Assembly (NCBI RefSeq): GCF_000219605.1 | Contig: NC_015740.1 | Coordinates: 2,232,001 to 2,296,000 of the forward strand | Origin: Stutzerimonas stutzeri | GTDB taxonomy: Bacteria; Pseudomonadota; Gammaproteobacteria; Pseudomonadales; Pseudomonadaceae | Reading direction: 5' to 3' | Length of the DNA: 64,000 nt | In this document: piece after piece, positions 37,946 to 45,793 of the stretch | Layout: each line of letters opens with the position of its first letter | Numbering within the stretch: the first letter of the stretch is position 1 | Translations under genes and position numbers: made by a program | Notes under the pieces: generated by a model | What the model saw: the letters and a program-made list of their open reading frames with translations, nothing else | What the model was told of the DNA's origin: nothing | The model's database searches: none

Positions 37946-39604
37946 ATGTACGTTTACGACCAGTACGACCAACACATCATCGAGGATCGGGTCCGGCAGT
38001 TCCGCGACCAGACCCGCCGCTTCCTGGCCGGTGAACTCGCTGATGAGGAATTCCGCCCGCTGCGCCTGCAGAATGGCCTGTACATCCAGCGCTACGCGCC
38101 CATGCTGCGCATTGCCGTGCCATATGGCCTGCTTTCCTCGACGCAGGTGCGCAAGCTGGCAGAGATCGCTCGTCGCTACGACAAGGGCTATGCCCATATC
38201 AGTACCCGTACCAACGTGCAGTTCAACTGGCCTGAGCTGGAAGACGTACCCGAGATTCTCGCCGAACTGGCCACGGTGCAGATGCATGCCATCCAGACCA
38301 GCGGCAACTGCATCCGCAACACCACCACCGATCAGTTCGCCGGCGTGGCTCGTGATGAGCTGATCGACCCGCGGCCCTGGTGCGAAATCATCCGCCAGTG
38401 GTCCACCTTCCACCCCGAATTCGCCTTCCTGCCGCGCAAGTTCAAGATCGCCGTCAACGGCGCAGTGAGCGATCGCGCTGCGATCGAAGTGCACGATATC
38501 GGCCTGGAAGCGGTGAAGAACGATGCAGGCGAGCTGGGCTTCCGCGTTTCGGTCGGTGGCGGCCTTGGCCGGACGCCGATCGTCGGCAGCTTCATCAACG
38601 AATTCCTGCCGTGGCAGCACCTGCTGAGCTACCTCGATGCCATCCTGCGGGTTTACAACCGTTACGGCCGCCGCGACAACAAGTTCAAGGCGCGCATCAA
38701 GATTCTGGTCAAGGCGCTGACGCCTGAAGTATTCGCCGAGCGCGTCAACGCCGAGTGGGCGCACTTGAAAGACGGCCCCACCACCCTGACCGAAGCCGAA
38801 GTGCAGCGCGTCAGCAAGTTCTTCGTCGATCCGCAGTACAAGGCTCTGCAGGATCAGGACACCGCCCTCGCCCAGCTGGACGCCGAACATCCCGGTTTCG
38901 GCCGCTGGCGCCAGCGCAACGTGGTGGCGCACAAGAAGCCCGGCTACGCCGCCGTGACGCTGTCGCTCAAGAGTACCGGCGTGGCCCCTGGCGACGTCAC
39001 TGACAAGCAGCTCGACGCCATCGCCGATCTGGCCGATCGCTACAGCTTTGGCGAGGTGCGCAACTCCCACGAGCAGAACATGATCCTGGCGGACGTAGAG
39101 CAGGCCAGGCTGTTCGAACTGTGGCACGAACTGCGCGAGCTGGGTCTGGCCACGCCGAACATCGGCTTGCTGACCGACATCATCTGCTGCCCGGGGGGCG
39201 ATTTCTGCTCGCTGGCCAACGCCAAGTCGATCCCGATCGCCGAAGCCATCCAGCGTCGCTTCGACAACCTCGATTACCTGTTCGACCTGGGCAACATCGA
39301 CCTGAACATCTCCGGTTGCATGAACGCCTGTGGCCATCACCATATCGGCCACATCGGCATCCTCGGCGTGGACAAGAAAGGCGCCGAGTTCTACCAGGTC
39401 TCGCTGGGCGGCAGCTCCGGCCGCGACGCCAGCCTCGGCCAGATCCTCGGCCCATCCTTCGCCCAGGATGCGATGCCCGACGTGATCGAGAAGATCATCA
39501 CCGTCTACGTGGAGCAGCGTACCGAAGATGAGCAGTTCATCGATACTTTCCGCCGCATCGGCATTGATCCCTTCAAGGAGCGCGTCTATGCAGCGAATCA
39601 TTAA
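37946..39604 (+). CDS. cysI: Assimilatory sulfite reductase haemoprotein (CysI-type)
   Basis: This 552-residue sirohaem/4Fe-4S protein reduces sulfite to sulfide in cysteine synthesis. The cluster-binding cysteines are visible: C415 and C421 in CCPGGDFC, and C458 and C462 in SGCMNACGHHH. The N-terminal half has the parachute-domain pattern RLQNGLYIQRYAPMLRIAVPYGLLSS and HISTRTNVQFNW, with TSGNCIRNTTTD in the middle repeat. It is the Pseudomonas-type, shorter than and only distantly related to enterobacterial CysI, and without a CysJ partner here; the electron donor would be ferredoxin or another protein. The DUF934 gene overlaps its end by 17 bp. Confidence 0.93.
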   Translation: MYVYDQYDQHIIEDRVRQFRDQTRRFLAGELADEEFRPLRLQNGLYIQRYAPMLRIAVPYGLLSSTQVRKLAEIARRYDKGYAHISTRTNVQFNWPELEDVPEILAELATVQMHAIQTSGNCIRNTTTDQFAGVARDELIDPRPWCEIIRQWSTFHPEFAFLPRKFKIAVNGAVSDRAAIEVHDIGLEAVKNDAGELGFRVSVGGGLGRTPIVGSFINEFLPWQHLLSYLDAILRVYNRYGRRDNKFKARIKILVKALTPEVFAERVNAEWAHLKDGPTTLTEAEVQRVSKFFVDPQYKALQDQDTALAQLDAEHPGFGRWRQRNVVAHKKPGYAAVTLSLKSTGVAPGDVTDKQLDAIADLADRYSFGEVRNSHEQNMILADVEQARLFELWHELRELGLATPNIGLLTDIICCPGGDFCSLANAKSIPIAEAIQRRFDNLDYLFDLGNIDLNISGCMNACGHHHIGHIGILGVDKKGAEFYQVSLGGSSGRDASLGQILGPSFAQDAMPDVIEKIITVYVEQRTEDEQFIDTFRRIGIDPFKERVYAANH

Positions 39605-40088
39605 GAACGACCAGTTGGTCGACGAAACCTGGCACCTGCTCCCCAAGGAGCAGACCCTGGACGACCTGTGCAATAGCGACGATCTGATCGTGCCGCTGCA
39701 CCTGTGGCTCGATCATGCACATGCGCTCAAAGCCCGTGACGGTGGCCTGGGTGTGTGGCTCGATGCCCATGAGCAGGTGGAAGATATCGCTGACGACCTG
39801 CAGTACTTCCAGGTCATCGCGCTGAACTTCCCGAGCTTTACCGATGGTCGTCACTACTCCAGCGCGCGCCTGCTGCGTGAGCGCTACGGTTACAAGGGTG
39901 AGATCCGCGCCATCGGCGATGTGCTGCGAGACCAGCTGTTCTACATGCGCCGCTGTGGCTTCGACGCCTTCGCCATCCGCGCCGATCGCGATCCCGTCGA
40001 TGCCCTGGAAGGTCTCAAGGACTTCTCGGTGACCTATCAGGCCGCGGCCGACGACGAACGCCCGCTGTTCCGTCGCCGTCAGGTCTGA
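39588..40088 (+). CDS. DUF934 protein linked to sulfite reductase
   Basis: The 166-residue DUF934 protein starts MQRIIKNDQLVDETWHLLPK. It has the family's core DLQYFQVIALNFPSFTDGRHYSSARLLRERYGYKGEIRAIGDVLRDQLFYMRRCGFDAF. DUF934 genes almost always follow cysI-type genes and are thought to help sulfite reduction, possibly as an electron-transfer or assembly partner; the biochemical role is not settled. The ATG at 39588 lies within the end of cysI (17-bp overlap), so translation is coupled. The longer frame from 39528 lies fully in cysI and is not needed. A strong terminator follows. Confidence 0.92.
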   Translation: MQRIIKNDQLVDETWHLLPKEQTLDDLCNSDDLIVPLHLWLDHAHALKARDGGLGVWLDAHEQVEDIADDLQYFQVIALNFPSFTDGRHYSSARLLRERYGYKGEIRAIGDVLRDQLFYMRRCGFDAFAIRADRDPVDALEGLKDFSVTYQAAADDERPLFRRRQV

Positions 40089-40106
40089 CGACAACGCCAG
40101 CAAGTG

Positions 40107-40132
40107 AAAAGCCCGCCAATTGGCGGGCTTTT
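40107..40132. terminator. Bidirectional terminator, perfect 26-bp palindrome
   Basis: AAAAGCCCGCC and GGCGGGCTTTT flank an AATT centre, giving a fully self-complementary 26-nt sequence. It lies 18 bp after the DUF934 stop and 8 bp after the convergent 33-codon ORF, and serves both. Confidence 0.92.
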
Positions 40133-40140
40133 CATTGGCG

Positions 40141-40242
40141 TCACTGATACATCCAGAAGTTCGGATGCTCGACCGGCACGGGCACTGCAGCGGTCTTTTT
40201 TCCGGAAGCGATCTGTTTGATCTTTTCGGCGAGCTTTTTCAT
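40141..40242 (-). CDS. Predicted 33-aa basic peptide
   Basis: ATG 40242 to TGA 40141 encodes MKKLAEKIKQIASGKKTAAV followed by a PVPVEHPNFWMYQ tail. The first half is a strongly basic amphipathic helix, and the second is proline-rich with an aromatic end. GAGGAAATC places a ribosome binding site 6-12 bp before the ATG. A shared terminator lies 8 bp beyond the stop, so it has a complete transcription-translation layout. I do not recognise a family. It is convergent with cysI-DUF934. Function is unknown. Confidence 0.62.
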   Translation of the reverse strand: MKKLAEKIKQIASGKKTAAVPVPVEHPNFWMYQ

Positions 40243-40355
40243 GAGCGATTTCCTCGGTTGCGGTCAGGAGTGGCGATAGATTCGACCAAACACAGCGCCC
40301 GAGGAAATTCATTGCCGCTATCGTACCGATTGACCAGACGAGGCTGCGTCAGCCC

Positions 40356-41348
40356 TCAATCCAGACGCACCAGCACGCGCCCGACCTGACCGCCCGCCAG
40401 GATGCGCTCGATGGCCTCCGGCAGTTGCTCCAGACCGATCTCATAGGCCAGCTCATTGAGGTTGGCCAGCTTCCATTGCAACGACAGCTTGTCCCACATG
40501 GATGCCTTGACCACCAGCGGAATCTCCACCGAGTCCACGCCCAGCAGGTTCACGCCGCGAAGGATGAACGGCAGTACACTGGCCTGGAAATGCGTGCCGG
40601 CAGTGAGACCGCAGCAGGCGGCACTGGCGCCGCGCTGCAGCGACTTGACCACGTTGAACAGGATGTCGCCGCCCACGGTATCCACCGCCCCGCCCCACTG
40701 CTCCTTCAGCAAGGCCTTGTCCACGCCGGCGTGCAATGCAGCACGTTCGACGATCTGCGTGGCCCCCAGGCGGGTCAGGAAATCGGCCTGGTCGGCCTTG
40801 CCGGTCACGGCCGCGACCTTGTAGCCGAGGCTGGCCAGCAACGCCACCGCAATGCTGCCGACACCGCCGGTCGCACCGGTCACCAGCACCGGCGCGTCTC
40901 CCGGCTCGAGGCCAGCCTGTTCCAGCTTGTCGACACAGAGTGCGGCAGTCAGGCCGGCTGTGCCGAGTATCATCGCGTCACGTAGTGACAGTCCCTGCGG
41001 ACGCTTGATGACCCAGGCGGCCGGAACCCGGATGTACTGACCGAAGCCGCCGGCGGTATTCATGCCCAGGTCATAGCCGGTGACGATCACTTCATCGCCT
41101 TCGGCGAACTCGGCCACGCTGGACGAGGCCACGACACCGGCGGCATCGATCCCCGGAGTATGTGGATAGGCCCGGGTCACGCCACGATTGCCACTGGCCG
41201 ACAGCGCATCCTTGAAATTCAGCGAGGAATAACGCACCCGGATGAGCACCTCACCGGCGGGCAGGTCTTCGGTGGTTCGCTCGACGACCTTCGACTCGAA
41301 ACGGCCACCTTCGGTCTCGCTGACTTGTAGTGCCTTGAAGCTGCTCAT
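40356..41348 (-). CDS. Zinc-independent MDR-type quinone/acryloyl-CoA reductase (YhdH/AcuI family)
   Basis: The 330-residue medium-chain dehydrogenase/reductase has YSSLNFKDALSASGNRGVTRAYPHTPGIDAAGVV, as in YhdH/AcuI. Its NADPH-binding GATGGVGSIAVALLASLGYKVAAVTGKADQADFLTRLGA follows. There is no zinc-ligating cysteine cluster. AcuI reduces acryloyl-CoA to propionyl-CoA in DMSP and propionate metabolism; YhdH is its E. coli relative. The physiological substrate here is uncertain. The ATG at 41348 gives MSSFKALQVSETEGG, the usual family start. It lies 14 bp after sohB on the same strand, so the two are an operon. Confidence 0.9.
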   Translation of the reverse strand: MSSFKALQVSETEGGRFESKVVERTTEDLPAGEVLIRVRYSSLNFKDALSASGNRGVTRAYPHTPGIDAAGVVASSSVAEFAEGDEVIVTGYDLGMNTAGGFGQYIRVPAAWVIKRPQGLSLRDAMILGTAGLTAALCVDKLEQAGLEPGDAPVLVTGATGGVGSIAVALLASLGYKVAAVTGKADQADFLTRLGATQIVERAALHAGVDKALLKEQWGGAVDTVGGDILFNVVKSLQRGASAACCGLTAGTHFQASVLPFILRGVNLLGVDSVEIPLVVKASMWDKLSLQWKLANLNELAYEIGLEQLPEAIERILAGGQVGRVLVRLD

Positions 41349-41362
41349 CGCGGTTCCCCTTG

Positions 41363-42385
41363 TCATTGCCAAAAACGTTGTTCGTTCAGCCGGCTCCAGC
41401 CTTTCAGCAAGCCGTGCTCCATGATCGTGCTGGCCGCCATGCCGAAACGTTCCGGCAAGCTCTTCTTCTGGATGTAATGCAGCTGGAAGAGTTCGGCCTC
41501 CTGCGCGCGCTCGGCGAGATACTGATCGCTGGTCTTGAGCTCATCCGCCAGATGCTTGCCGAGTGCGGCGATCCCCAGCCACACCTCGCCCGTCGCAACA
41601 TCGTCGATCGAGAGGTTCTGGCGGTAGCGCGCCACGAAGTTCTTGAACAGCTCATGGGTCGTTTCCAGGTCTTCCTGGAACTTCTCCCGGCCCTTTTCGG
41701 TGTTCTCGCCGAACACCGTGAGCGTGCGCTTGTATTCACCGGCGGTGAGCACCTCGAAGTCCACGTCATGCTTCTTCAGCAAGCGATGAACGTTGGGCAG
41801 CTGCGCAACCACGCCGATGGAGCCGAGGATCGCGAACGGCGCCGTGAGGATACGGTTGCCGATGCAGGCCATCATGTAACCACCGCTGGCCGCGACCTTG
41901 TCGACGCAAACCGTCAGCGGCACGCCGGCATCGCGGATGCGCACCAGCTGCGAGGCGGCCAGACCGTAACCGTGAACCATGCCGCCACCGCTTTCCAGGC
42001 GCAGCACCACTTCGTCCTGAGGCGTCGCCATGGTCAGCAATGCGGTGATCTCATGGCGCAGGTTTTCCACCGCCGACGCACGGATGTCGCCGTCGAAATC
42101 GAGCACGAACACACGTGCGGACGTCTCCGATTTCTTCGTCTGCTTGGCCGCCTTCGCCTCCCGCTTGCGCAACGCCTTGAACTCGTCCTTTTCCAGCACC
42201 GCCTGCTCCAGGCGCTCGCGCATGGACTTGTAGAATTCGTTGAGCTTGTGCACCTCCAGATGTCCACCGCCCTGTTTGCTGCGTCCACGCCGCATGGACG
42301 CGAGTGCGATGAGCACGATCACGATAGCCACCACCAGCGTGACGGTCTTGGCCAGGAAGCTGGCGTAGTCGACAAGAAATTCCAC
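41363..42385 (-). CDS. sohB: Inner-membrane S49 peptidase SohB
   Basis: The 340-residue signal-peptide-peptidase-A-like serine protease has an N-terminal membrane anchor (FLAKTVTLVVAIVIVLIALASM), a charged coiled region (KAAKQTKKSETSARVFVLDFDGDIRASAVENLRHEI) and the protease core with catalytic serine in VDKVAASGGYMMACIGNRI. The general base lysine lies about 50 residues later (GEYKRTLTVFGENTEKGREKF). SohB degrades membrane-protein remnants and can substitute partly for HtrA/DegP. The start is a GTG at 42385 (VEFLVDYASF), preceded by GAGGGG. The longer frame to 42484 reads through the intergenic region. It lies divergent from the histidine phosphatase gene. Confidence 0.9.
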   Translation of the reverse strand: MEFLVDYASFLAKTVTLVVAIVIVLIALASMRRGRSKQGGGHLEVHKLNEFYKSMRERLEQAVLEKDEFKALRKREAKAAKQTKKSETSARVFVLDFDGDIRASAVENLRHEITALLTMATPQDEVVLRLESGGGMVHGYGLAASQLVRIRDAGVPLTVCVDKVAASGGYMMACIGNRILTAPFAILGSIGVVAQLPNVHRLLKKHDVDFEVLTAGEYKRTLTVFGENTEKGREKFQEDLETTHELFKNFVARYRQNLSIDDVATGEVWLGIAALGKHLADELKTSDQYLAERAQEAELFQLHYIQKKSLPERFGMAASTIMEHGLLKGWSRLNEQRFWQ

Positions 42386-42479
42386 GTATCCCCCTCGATG
42401 AGTTTCAGGCGCCCGCCGCAGCTCTTGACGCCGAGCCGCCAGCATACCGATGGCCCCTTGGCTGAGCCAGTCGGCGCGA

Positions 42480-42497
42480 TTCAAACAAACGTTCGAA
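42480..42497. promoter_or_regulatory. PsrA-like operator between sohB and the histidine phosphatase gene
   Basis: TTCAAAC-AAAC-GTTCGAA is an 18-bp dyad with 7-bp arms matching at six of seven positions. It resembles the PsrA motif as I recall it, CAAAC-N4-GTTTG. It lies 6 bp upstream of a TTGACA -35 for the phosphatase-SCP2 genes. Confidence 0.45.
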
Positions 42498-42503
42498 TTA
42501 TCG

Positions 42504-42532
42504 TTGACACTCCGGAACGATGTCCCTACCCT
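42504..42532 (+). promoter_or_regulatory. Putative sigma70 promoter of the histidine phosphatase-SCP2 operon
   Basis: TTGACA at 42504-42509 is a perfect -35. After a 17-bp spacer, TACCCT (42527-42532) is a weaker -10. It lies 33 bp before the ATG at 42565, with GGAG 10 bp before that ATG. Confidence 0.6.
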
Positions 42533-42564
42533 CGCGAAAAAACAGTGCCGGCCGGAGCAGCAGC

Positions 42565-43263
42565 ATGGGCAGTATCTACCTGATCAGACATGGTCAGGCG
42601 TCTTTCGGCGCAGAAAACTATGACGTGCTCTCCCCCCTGGGTTATCGCCAGTCCGAAGCGCTGGGCGATTACCTGGCGCAACTCGGCGTGAGCTTCGACC
42701 GCTGCCTCAGTGGCGAACTCGATCGCCAGCAGGACACCGCCAGAGCGACCCTGGCGCGGCTCGGTCCGCAACCCGATCTTGAAATCGATGCGGCCTTCAA
42801 CGAATTCCATGCAGACGCGGTGATCCGCGCCCACCTGCCCGACCTGCTGAAGGTCGAGCCCAACGCCATGCATATCCTGCGCAATGCCGCCGATCACCGT
42901 GCCGACTTCCAGAGACTTTTCACCTATGTGGTCCATCGCTGGATCTCCGGCGAGCACGAGAAAGACGAACTGGAAAGCTGGCAGCATTTCCTCGGTCGCG
43001 TGCGCGGCGGGCTGGAACGGGTGCTCGAACAAGCCGGCAAGCGCGACCGCATTGCCATCTTCACGTCCGGCGGAACCATTACCGCGCTGCTGCAACTGAT
43101 CATTGGCGTACCGCCGATCAAGGCCTTCGAGATGAACTGGCAGATCGTCAACACGTCGCTCAGCCAGCTGAAGTTTCGTGATCGCGACGTCGCGCTCGCG
43201 TCATTCAACAGTCATGCGCATCTGCAACTTCTGAAGAATCCGGAGCTCATCACCCATAGATGA
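42565..43263 (+). CDS. Histidine phosphatase (phosphoglycerate-mutase-like) family protein
   Basis: The 232-residue protein begins MGSIYLIRHGQASFGAENYDVLSPLGYRQSEALGDYL, with the catalytic RHG histidine in strand 1. The second histidine-containing region is IFTSGGTITALLQLIIG, which has a SGG rather than the common SHG. The usual second catalytic histidine is therefore replaced, or is one of the other histidines, so the activity needs checking. It is a branch-2/1 type phosphatase superfamily member, not a glycolytic mutase. The start at 42565 fits GGAGCAGCAGC. The SCP2 gene follows 59 bp later, so they probably form an operon. Confidence 0.85.
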   Translation: MGSIYLIRHGQASFGAENYDVLSPLGYRQSEALGDYLAQLGVSFDRCLSGELDRQQDTARATLARLGPQPDLEIDAAFNEFHADAVIRAHLPDLLKVEPNAMHILRNAADHRADFQRLFTYVVHRWISGEHEKDELESWQHFLGRVRGGLERVLEQAGKRDRIAIFTSGGTITALLQLIIGVPPIKAFEMNWQIVNTSLSQLKFRDRDVALASFNSHAHLQLLKNPELITHR

Positions 43264-43322
43264 GCCCAGCCCCACGCGGCCCAAAGCTGCGTGTAACCAT
43301 AACGAGCAAAAAGGAAACCCTC

Positions 43323-43637
43323 ATGAGCAACGTCGCCGAAACCTTCAAAGGCATGCAGTCGAAGTTCAACCCCAGCGCCGCCGCCGGCCTGGATCTGGTG
43401 TTCCAGTTCAACATCACCGATGCCGAGAACTACTACCTGGTCGTCAAGGACGGCACCTGTGACCTGCAGCAGGGCGACTCCAGCGACGCCAATGTCACCC
43501 TGATCATGGACAGCGAAACCATGCAGGGCATCGTCAGCGGCGAGACCGACGGCATGCAGGCCTTCATGGGCGGCAAGCTGCGCGCCGAGGGCGACATGAT
43601 GCTGGCCCTGAAGCTCAGCGAGCTCTTCCCGGCCTGA
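43323..43637 (+). CDS. SCP2 sterol-binding-domain protein
   Basis: The 104-residue protein is a stand-alone SCP2 domain: MSNVAETFKGMQSKFNPSAA, then LDLVFQFNITDAENYYLVVKDGTCDLQQGDSSDANVTLIMDSETMQGIVSGETDGMQAFMGGKLRAEGDMMLALKLSELFPA. SCP2 domains bind hydrophobic ligands such as fatty acyl-CoA in a tunnel. Its length (about 100) and the C-terminal GKLRAEGDMMLA helix are typical. It probably buffers or presents acyl-CoA, in line with the PsrA-like box and the neighbouring lipid-type genes. AAGGAAACCCTC precedes the ATG. A strong terminator follows. Confidence 0.93.
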   Translation: MSNVAETFKGMQSKFNPSAAAGLDLVFQFNITDAENYYLVVKDGTCDLQQGDSSDANVTLIMDSETMQGIVSGETDGMQAFMGGKLRAEGDMMLALKLSELFPA

Positions 43638-43663
43638 GCCTCTTTCGGCGGTCGAGAGACACC

Positions 43664-43693
43664 AAAAACCGAAGTCCCGACTTCGGTTTTTTT
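43664..43693 (+). terminator. Rho-independent terminator after the SCP2 gene
   Basis: A perfect 13-bp stem, AAAAACCGAAGTC / GACTTCGGTTTTT, with a 2-nt CC loop extends into a T-run. It is 26 bp after the stop. Confidence 0.9.
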
Positions 43694-43844
43694 ATGTCCA
43701 ACGTAGCCGTGAATGGCGGATCAGGCAGCTTGATTGACAGGCAACACGCCGGCCAATAACGGCCAGCCGCACTTGGTATCAGGCACCGCGAGCATTAGAT
43801 TGTTGAATCATCTTGGGCACCAAACATAAGCAGAAGGGATAACA

Positions 43845-44912
43845 ATGGCGCTTACAGATCAAAGCACCCCTGTCCGCACGGGTGAGGAATTGCCCGCCGA
43901 TGTCATCGACCAGTACCTCAAGGCACATATCCCGGGACTGGACGGAACACCGCAGATTTCCCAGTTCCCCGGCGGCGCGTCGAACCTGACCTACCTGCTG
44001 CAATACCCCGGCCTGGACCTGGTGCTGCGTCGCCCGCCATTCGGCCACAAGGCCAAGTCTGCCCATGACATGGGCCGCGAGTTCCGCATTCTCAATCAGC
44101 TCAACGCTGGGTTCCCCTACTGCCCCAAGGCATATGTCTACTGCACCGATGAATCGGTGATCGGTGCCGAGTTCTATGTGATGGAGCGCGTCAACGGCAT
44201 CATCCTGCGTTCGGAACTGCCTCCGGAGCTGAATTTCGACGAGGCCCAGACCCGCGCCCTGTGCGAGAGCTTCATCGACAAGTTCGTCGAACTGCACAAC
44301 GTCGACTACCAGGCCTGCGGGCTCGGCGATCTGGGCAAACCGGAAGGCTATGTGAAACGTCAGATCGAAGGCTGGAGCGAGCGTTACGAGCGCGCCATGA
44401 CCCCCGATGCGCCGGCTTGGGACGCGGTCAAGGCCTGGCTGAAGGACAAGATGCCGGCCGACCACCCAAAACCCGGGATCATTCACAACGATTACCGCTT
44501 CGACAACGTCATTCTCAATCCGGACAACCCGATGGAAATCATCGGTGTGCTGGACTGGGAAATGACCACCATCGGTGATCCGCTGATGGATCTGGGCAAC
44601 ACCCTGGCCTACTGGATCGAAGCCAACGATCCCCAGCCGATGCAGGCGATGCGCCGACAGCCGAGTCACCTGCCCGGCATGCATACCCGTCAGGGCTTCG
44701 TCGATTACTACGCTCAGCGCGCCGGCATCGAAATCCCCTGCATCGATTTCTACTACACCTACGGCCTGTTCCGCCTGGCTGGAATCGTTCAACAGATCTA
44801 CTACCGCTTCCATCACGGCCAGACGCAGGACAAGCGCTTTGCCCAGTTCATTCACATGAACAAGCTGCTGGAGCAAAAGGCGCTGCAAGTGATCGGGCAA
44901 TCGAAGCTCTGA
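43845..44912 (+). CDS. APH-fold phosphotransferase (ACAD10/FadE-linked kinase-like family)
   Basis: The 355-residue protein has the aminoglycoside-phosphotransferase fold: nucleotide loop FPGGASNLTYLLQYPGLDLVLRRPPFG, catalytic HNDYRFDN (HxDxxxxN) in GIIHNDYRFDNVILNP, and metal-binding GVLDWEMTTIGDPLMDLG. It is the type found next to acyl-CoA dehydrogenases and in ACAD10/11 proteins, where it phosphorylates 4-hydroxyacyl-CoAs for beta-oxidation. It is not an antibiotic-resistance enzyme. The following SDR gene, 56 bp downstream on the same strand, fits a joint role in acyl-chain catabolism. A TTGACA at 43734-43739 may be part of its promoter. Confidence 0.88.
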   Translation: MALTDQSTPVRTGEELPADVIDQYLKAHIPGLDGTPQISQFPGGASNLTYLLQYPGLDLVLRRPPFGHKAKSAHDMGREFRILNQLNAGFPYCPKAYVYCTDESVIGAEFYVMERVNGIILRSELPPELNFDEAQTRALCESFIDKFVELHNVDYQACGLGDLGKPEGYVKRQIEGWSERYERAMTPDAPAWDAVKAWLKDKMPADHPKPGIIHNDYRFDNVILNPDNPMEIIGVLDWEMTTIGDPLMDLGNTLAYWIEANDPQPMQAMRRQPSHLPGMHTRQGFVDYYAQRAGIEIPCIDFYYTYGLFRLAGIVQQIYYRFHHGQTQDKRFAQFIHMNKLLEQKALQVIGQSKL

Positions 44913-44968
44913 CCCCACCCAATCCGTCTGTGGCCTGCCACAGAAACGAACAAGAAAGAGGAACGACC

Positions 44969-45736
44969 ATGTCCAAGACCACCCTGTTCGACCTAGACGG
45001 CAAGATCGCCTTCGTTTCCGGCGCCAGCCGAGGTATCGGCGAGGCGATCGCAAAACTGCTCGCCCAGCAAGGCGCCCACGTAATCGTCTCCAGCCGCAAG
45101 ATCGAAGGTTGCCAGGCGGTAGCCGACGCCATCGTCGCGGCTGGCGGAAAGGCCACCCCGGTGGCCTGCCACATTGGCGAGCTGGAGCAGATTCAGGCGG
45201 TGTTCGCGCAGATCCGCGAGCAGTTCGGCCGCCTCGACATCCTGGTCAACAACGCCGCCACCAACCCGCAGTTCTGCCATGTGCTGGACACTGACGTATC
45301 GGCCTTCCAGAAAACCGTCGACGTGAACATTCGCGGCTATTTCTACATGTCCATCGAGGCCGGCAAGCTGATGCGCGAGCACGGCGGCGGCAGCATCATC
45401 AACGTCGCGTCGATCAATGGTGTTTCGCCAGGCAACTTCCAGGGGATCTACTCGATCACCAAGGGTGCCGTAATCAACATGACCAAGGCGTTCGCGAAGG
45501 AGTGCGCGCAGTTCGGCATTCGCTGCAACGCCTTGCTGCCCGGCCTGACCGACACCAAGTTCGCTTCGGCACTGGTCAAGAACGACTCGATCCTGCAGAT
45601 GGCCCTGCAGCACATTCCGCTGAGCCGCGTTGCCCAGCCGAGCGAGATGGCCGGCGCTGTGCTCTACCTGGCCAGCGAGGCATCGAGCTACACCACCGGC
45701 GTGTCGCTCAATGTCGATGGCGGCTATCTGGCCTGA
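44969..45736 (+). CDS. Short-chain dehydrogenase/reductase
   Basis: The 255-residue classical SDR has cofactor loop SGASRGIGEAIAKLL, NNAA, active-site serine in INVASINGVSPG and tyrosine-lysine pair YSITK. The terminal ASEASSYTTGVSLNVDGGYLA is family-typical. The arginine after the first strand region (VSSRKIEGC) favours NADP(H). A role in oxidising or reducing a hydroxyacyl substrate is consistent with the preceding APH-like kinase. The substrate is unknown. The ATG at 44969 was chosen because AAGAGGAACGACC precedes it; a longer frame from 44930 has no ribosome binding site. A strong terminator follows. Confidence 0.9.
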   Translation: MSKTTLFDLDGKIAFVSGASRGIGEAIAKLLAQQGAHVIVSSRKIEGCQAVADAIVAAGGKATPVACHIGELEQIQAVFAQIREQFGRLDILVNNAATNPQFCHVLDTDVSAFQKTVDVNIRGYFYMSIEAGKLMREHGGGSIINVASINGVSPGNFQGIYSITKGAVINMTKAFAKECAQFGIRCNALLPGLTDTKFASALVKNDSILQMALQHIPLSRVAQPSEMAGAVLYLASEASSYTTGVSLNVDGGYLA

Positions 45737-45753
45737 TCCGACCAGCCAAATGA

Positions 45754-45780
45754 AAAAGGGAGCCGCAATGGCTCCCTTTT
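45754..45780. terminator. Bidirectional terminator between the SDR and the convergent gene
   Basis: The arms AAAAGGGAGCC and GGCTCCCTTTT pair perfectly around a 5-nt GCAAT loop. It lies 18 bp after the SDR stop and 14 bp before the convergent gene's stop. Confidence 0.9.
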
Positions 45781-45793
45781 GTCATCTGCACGC

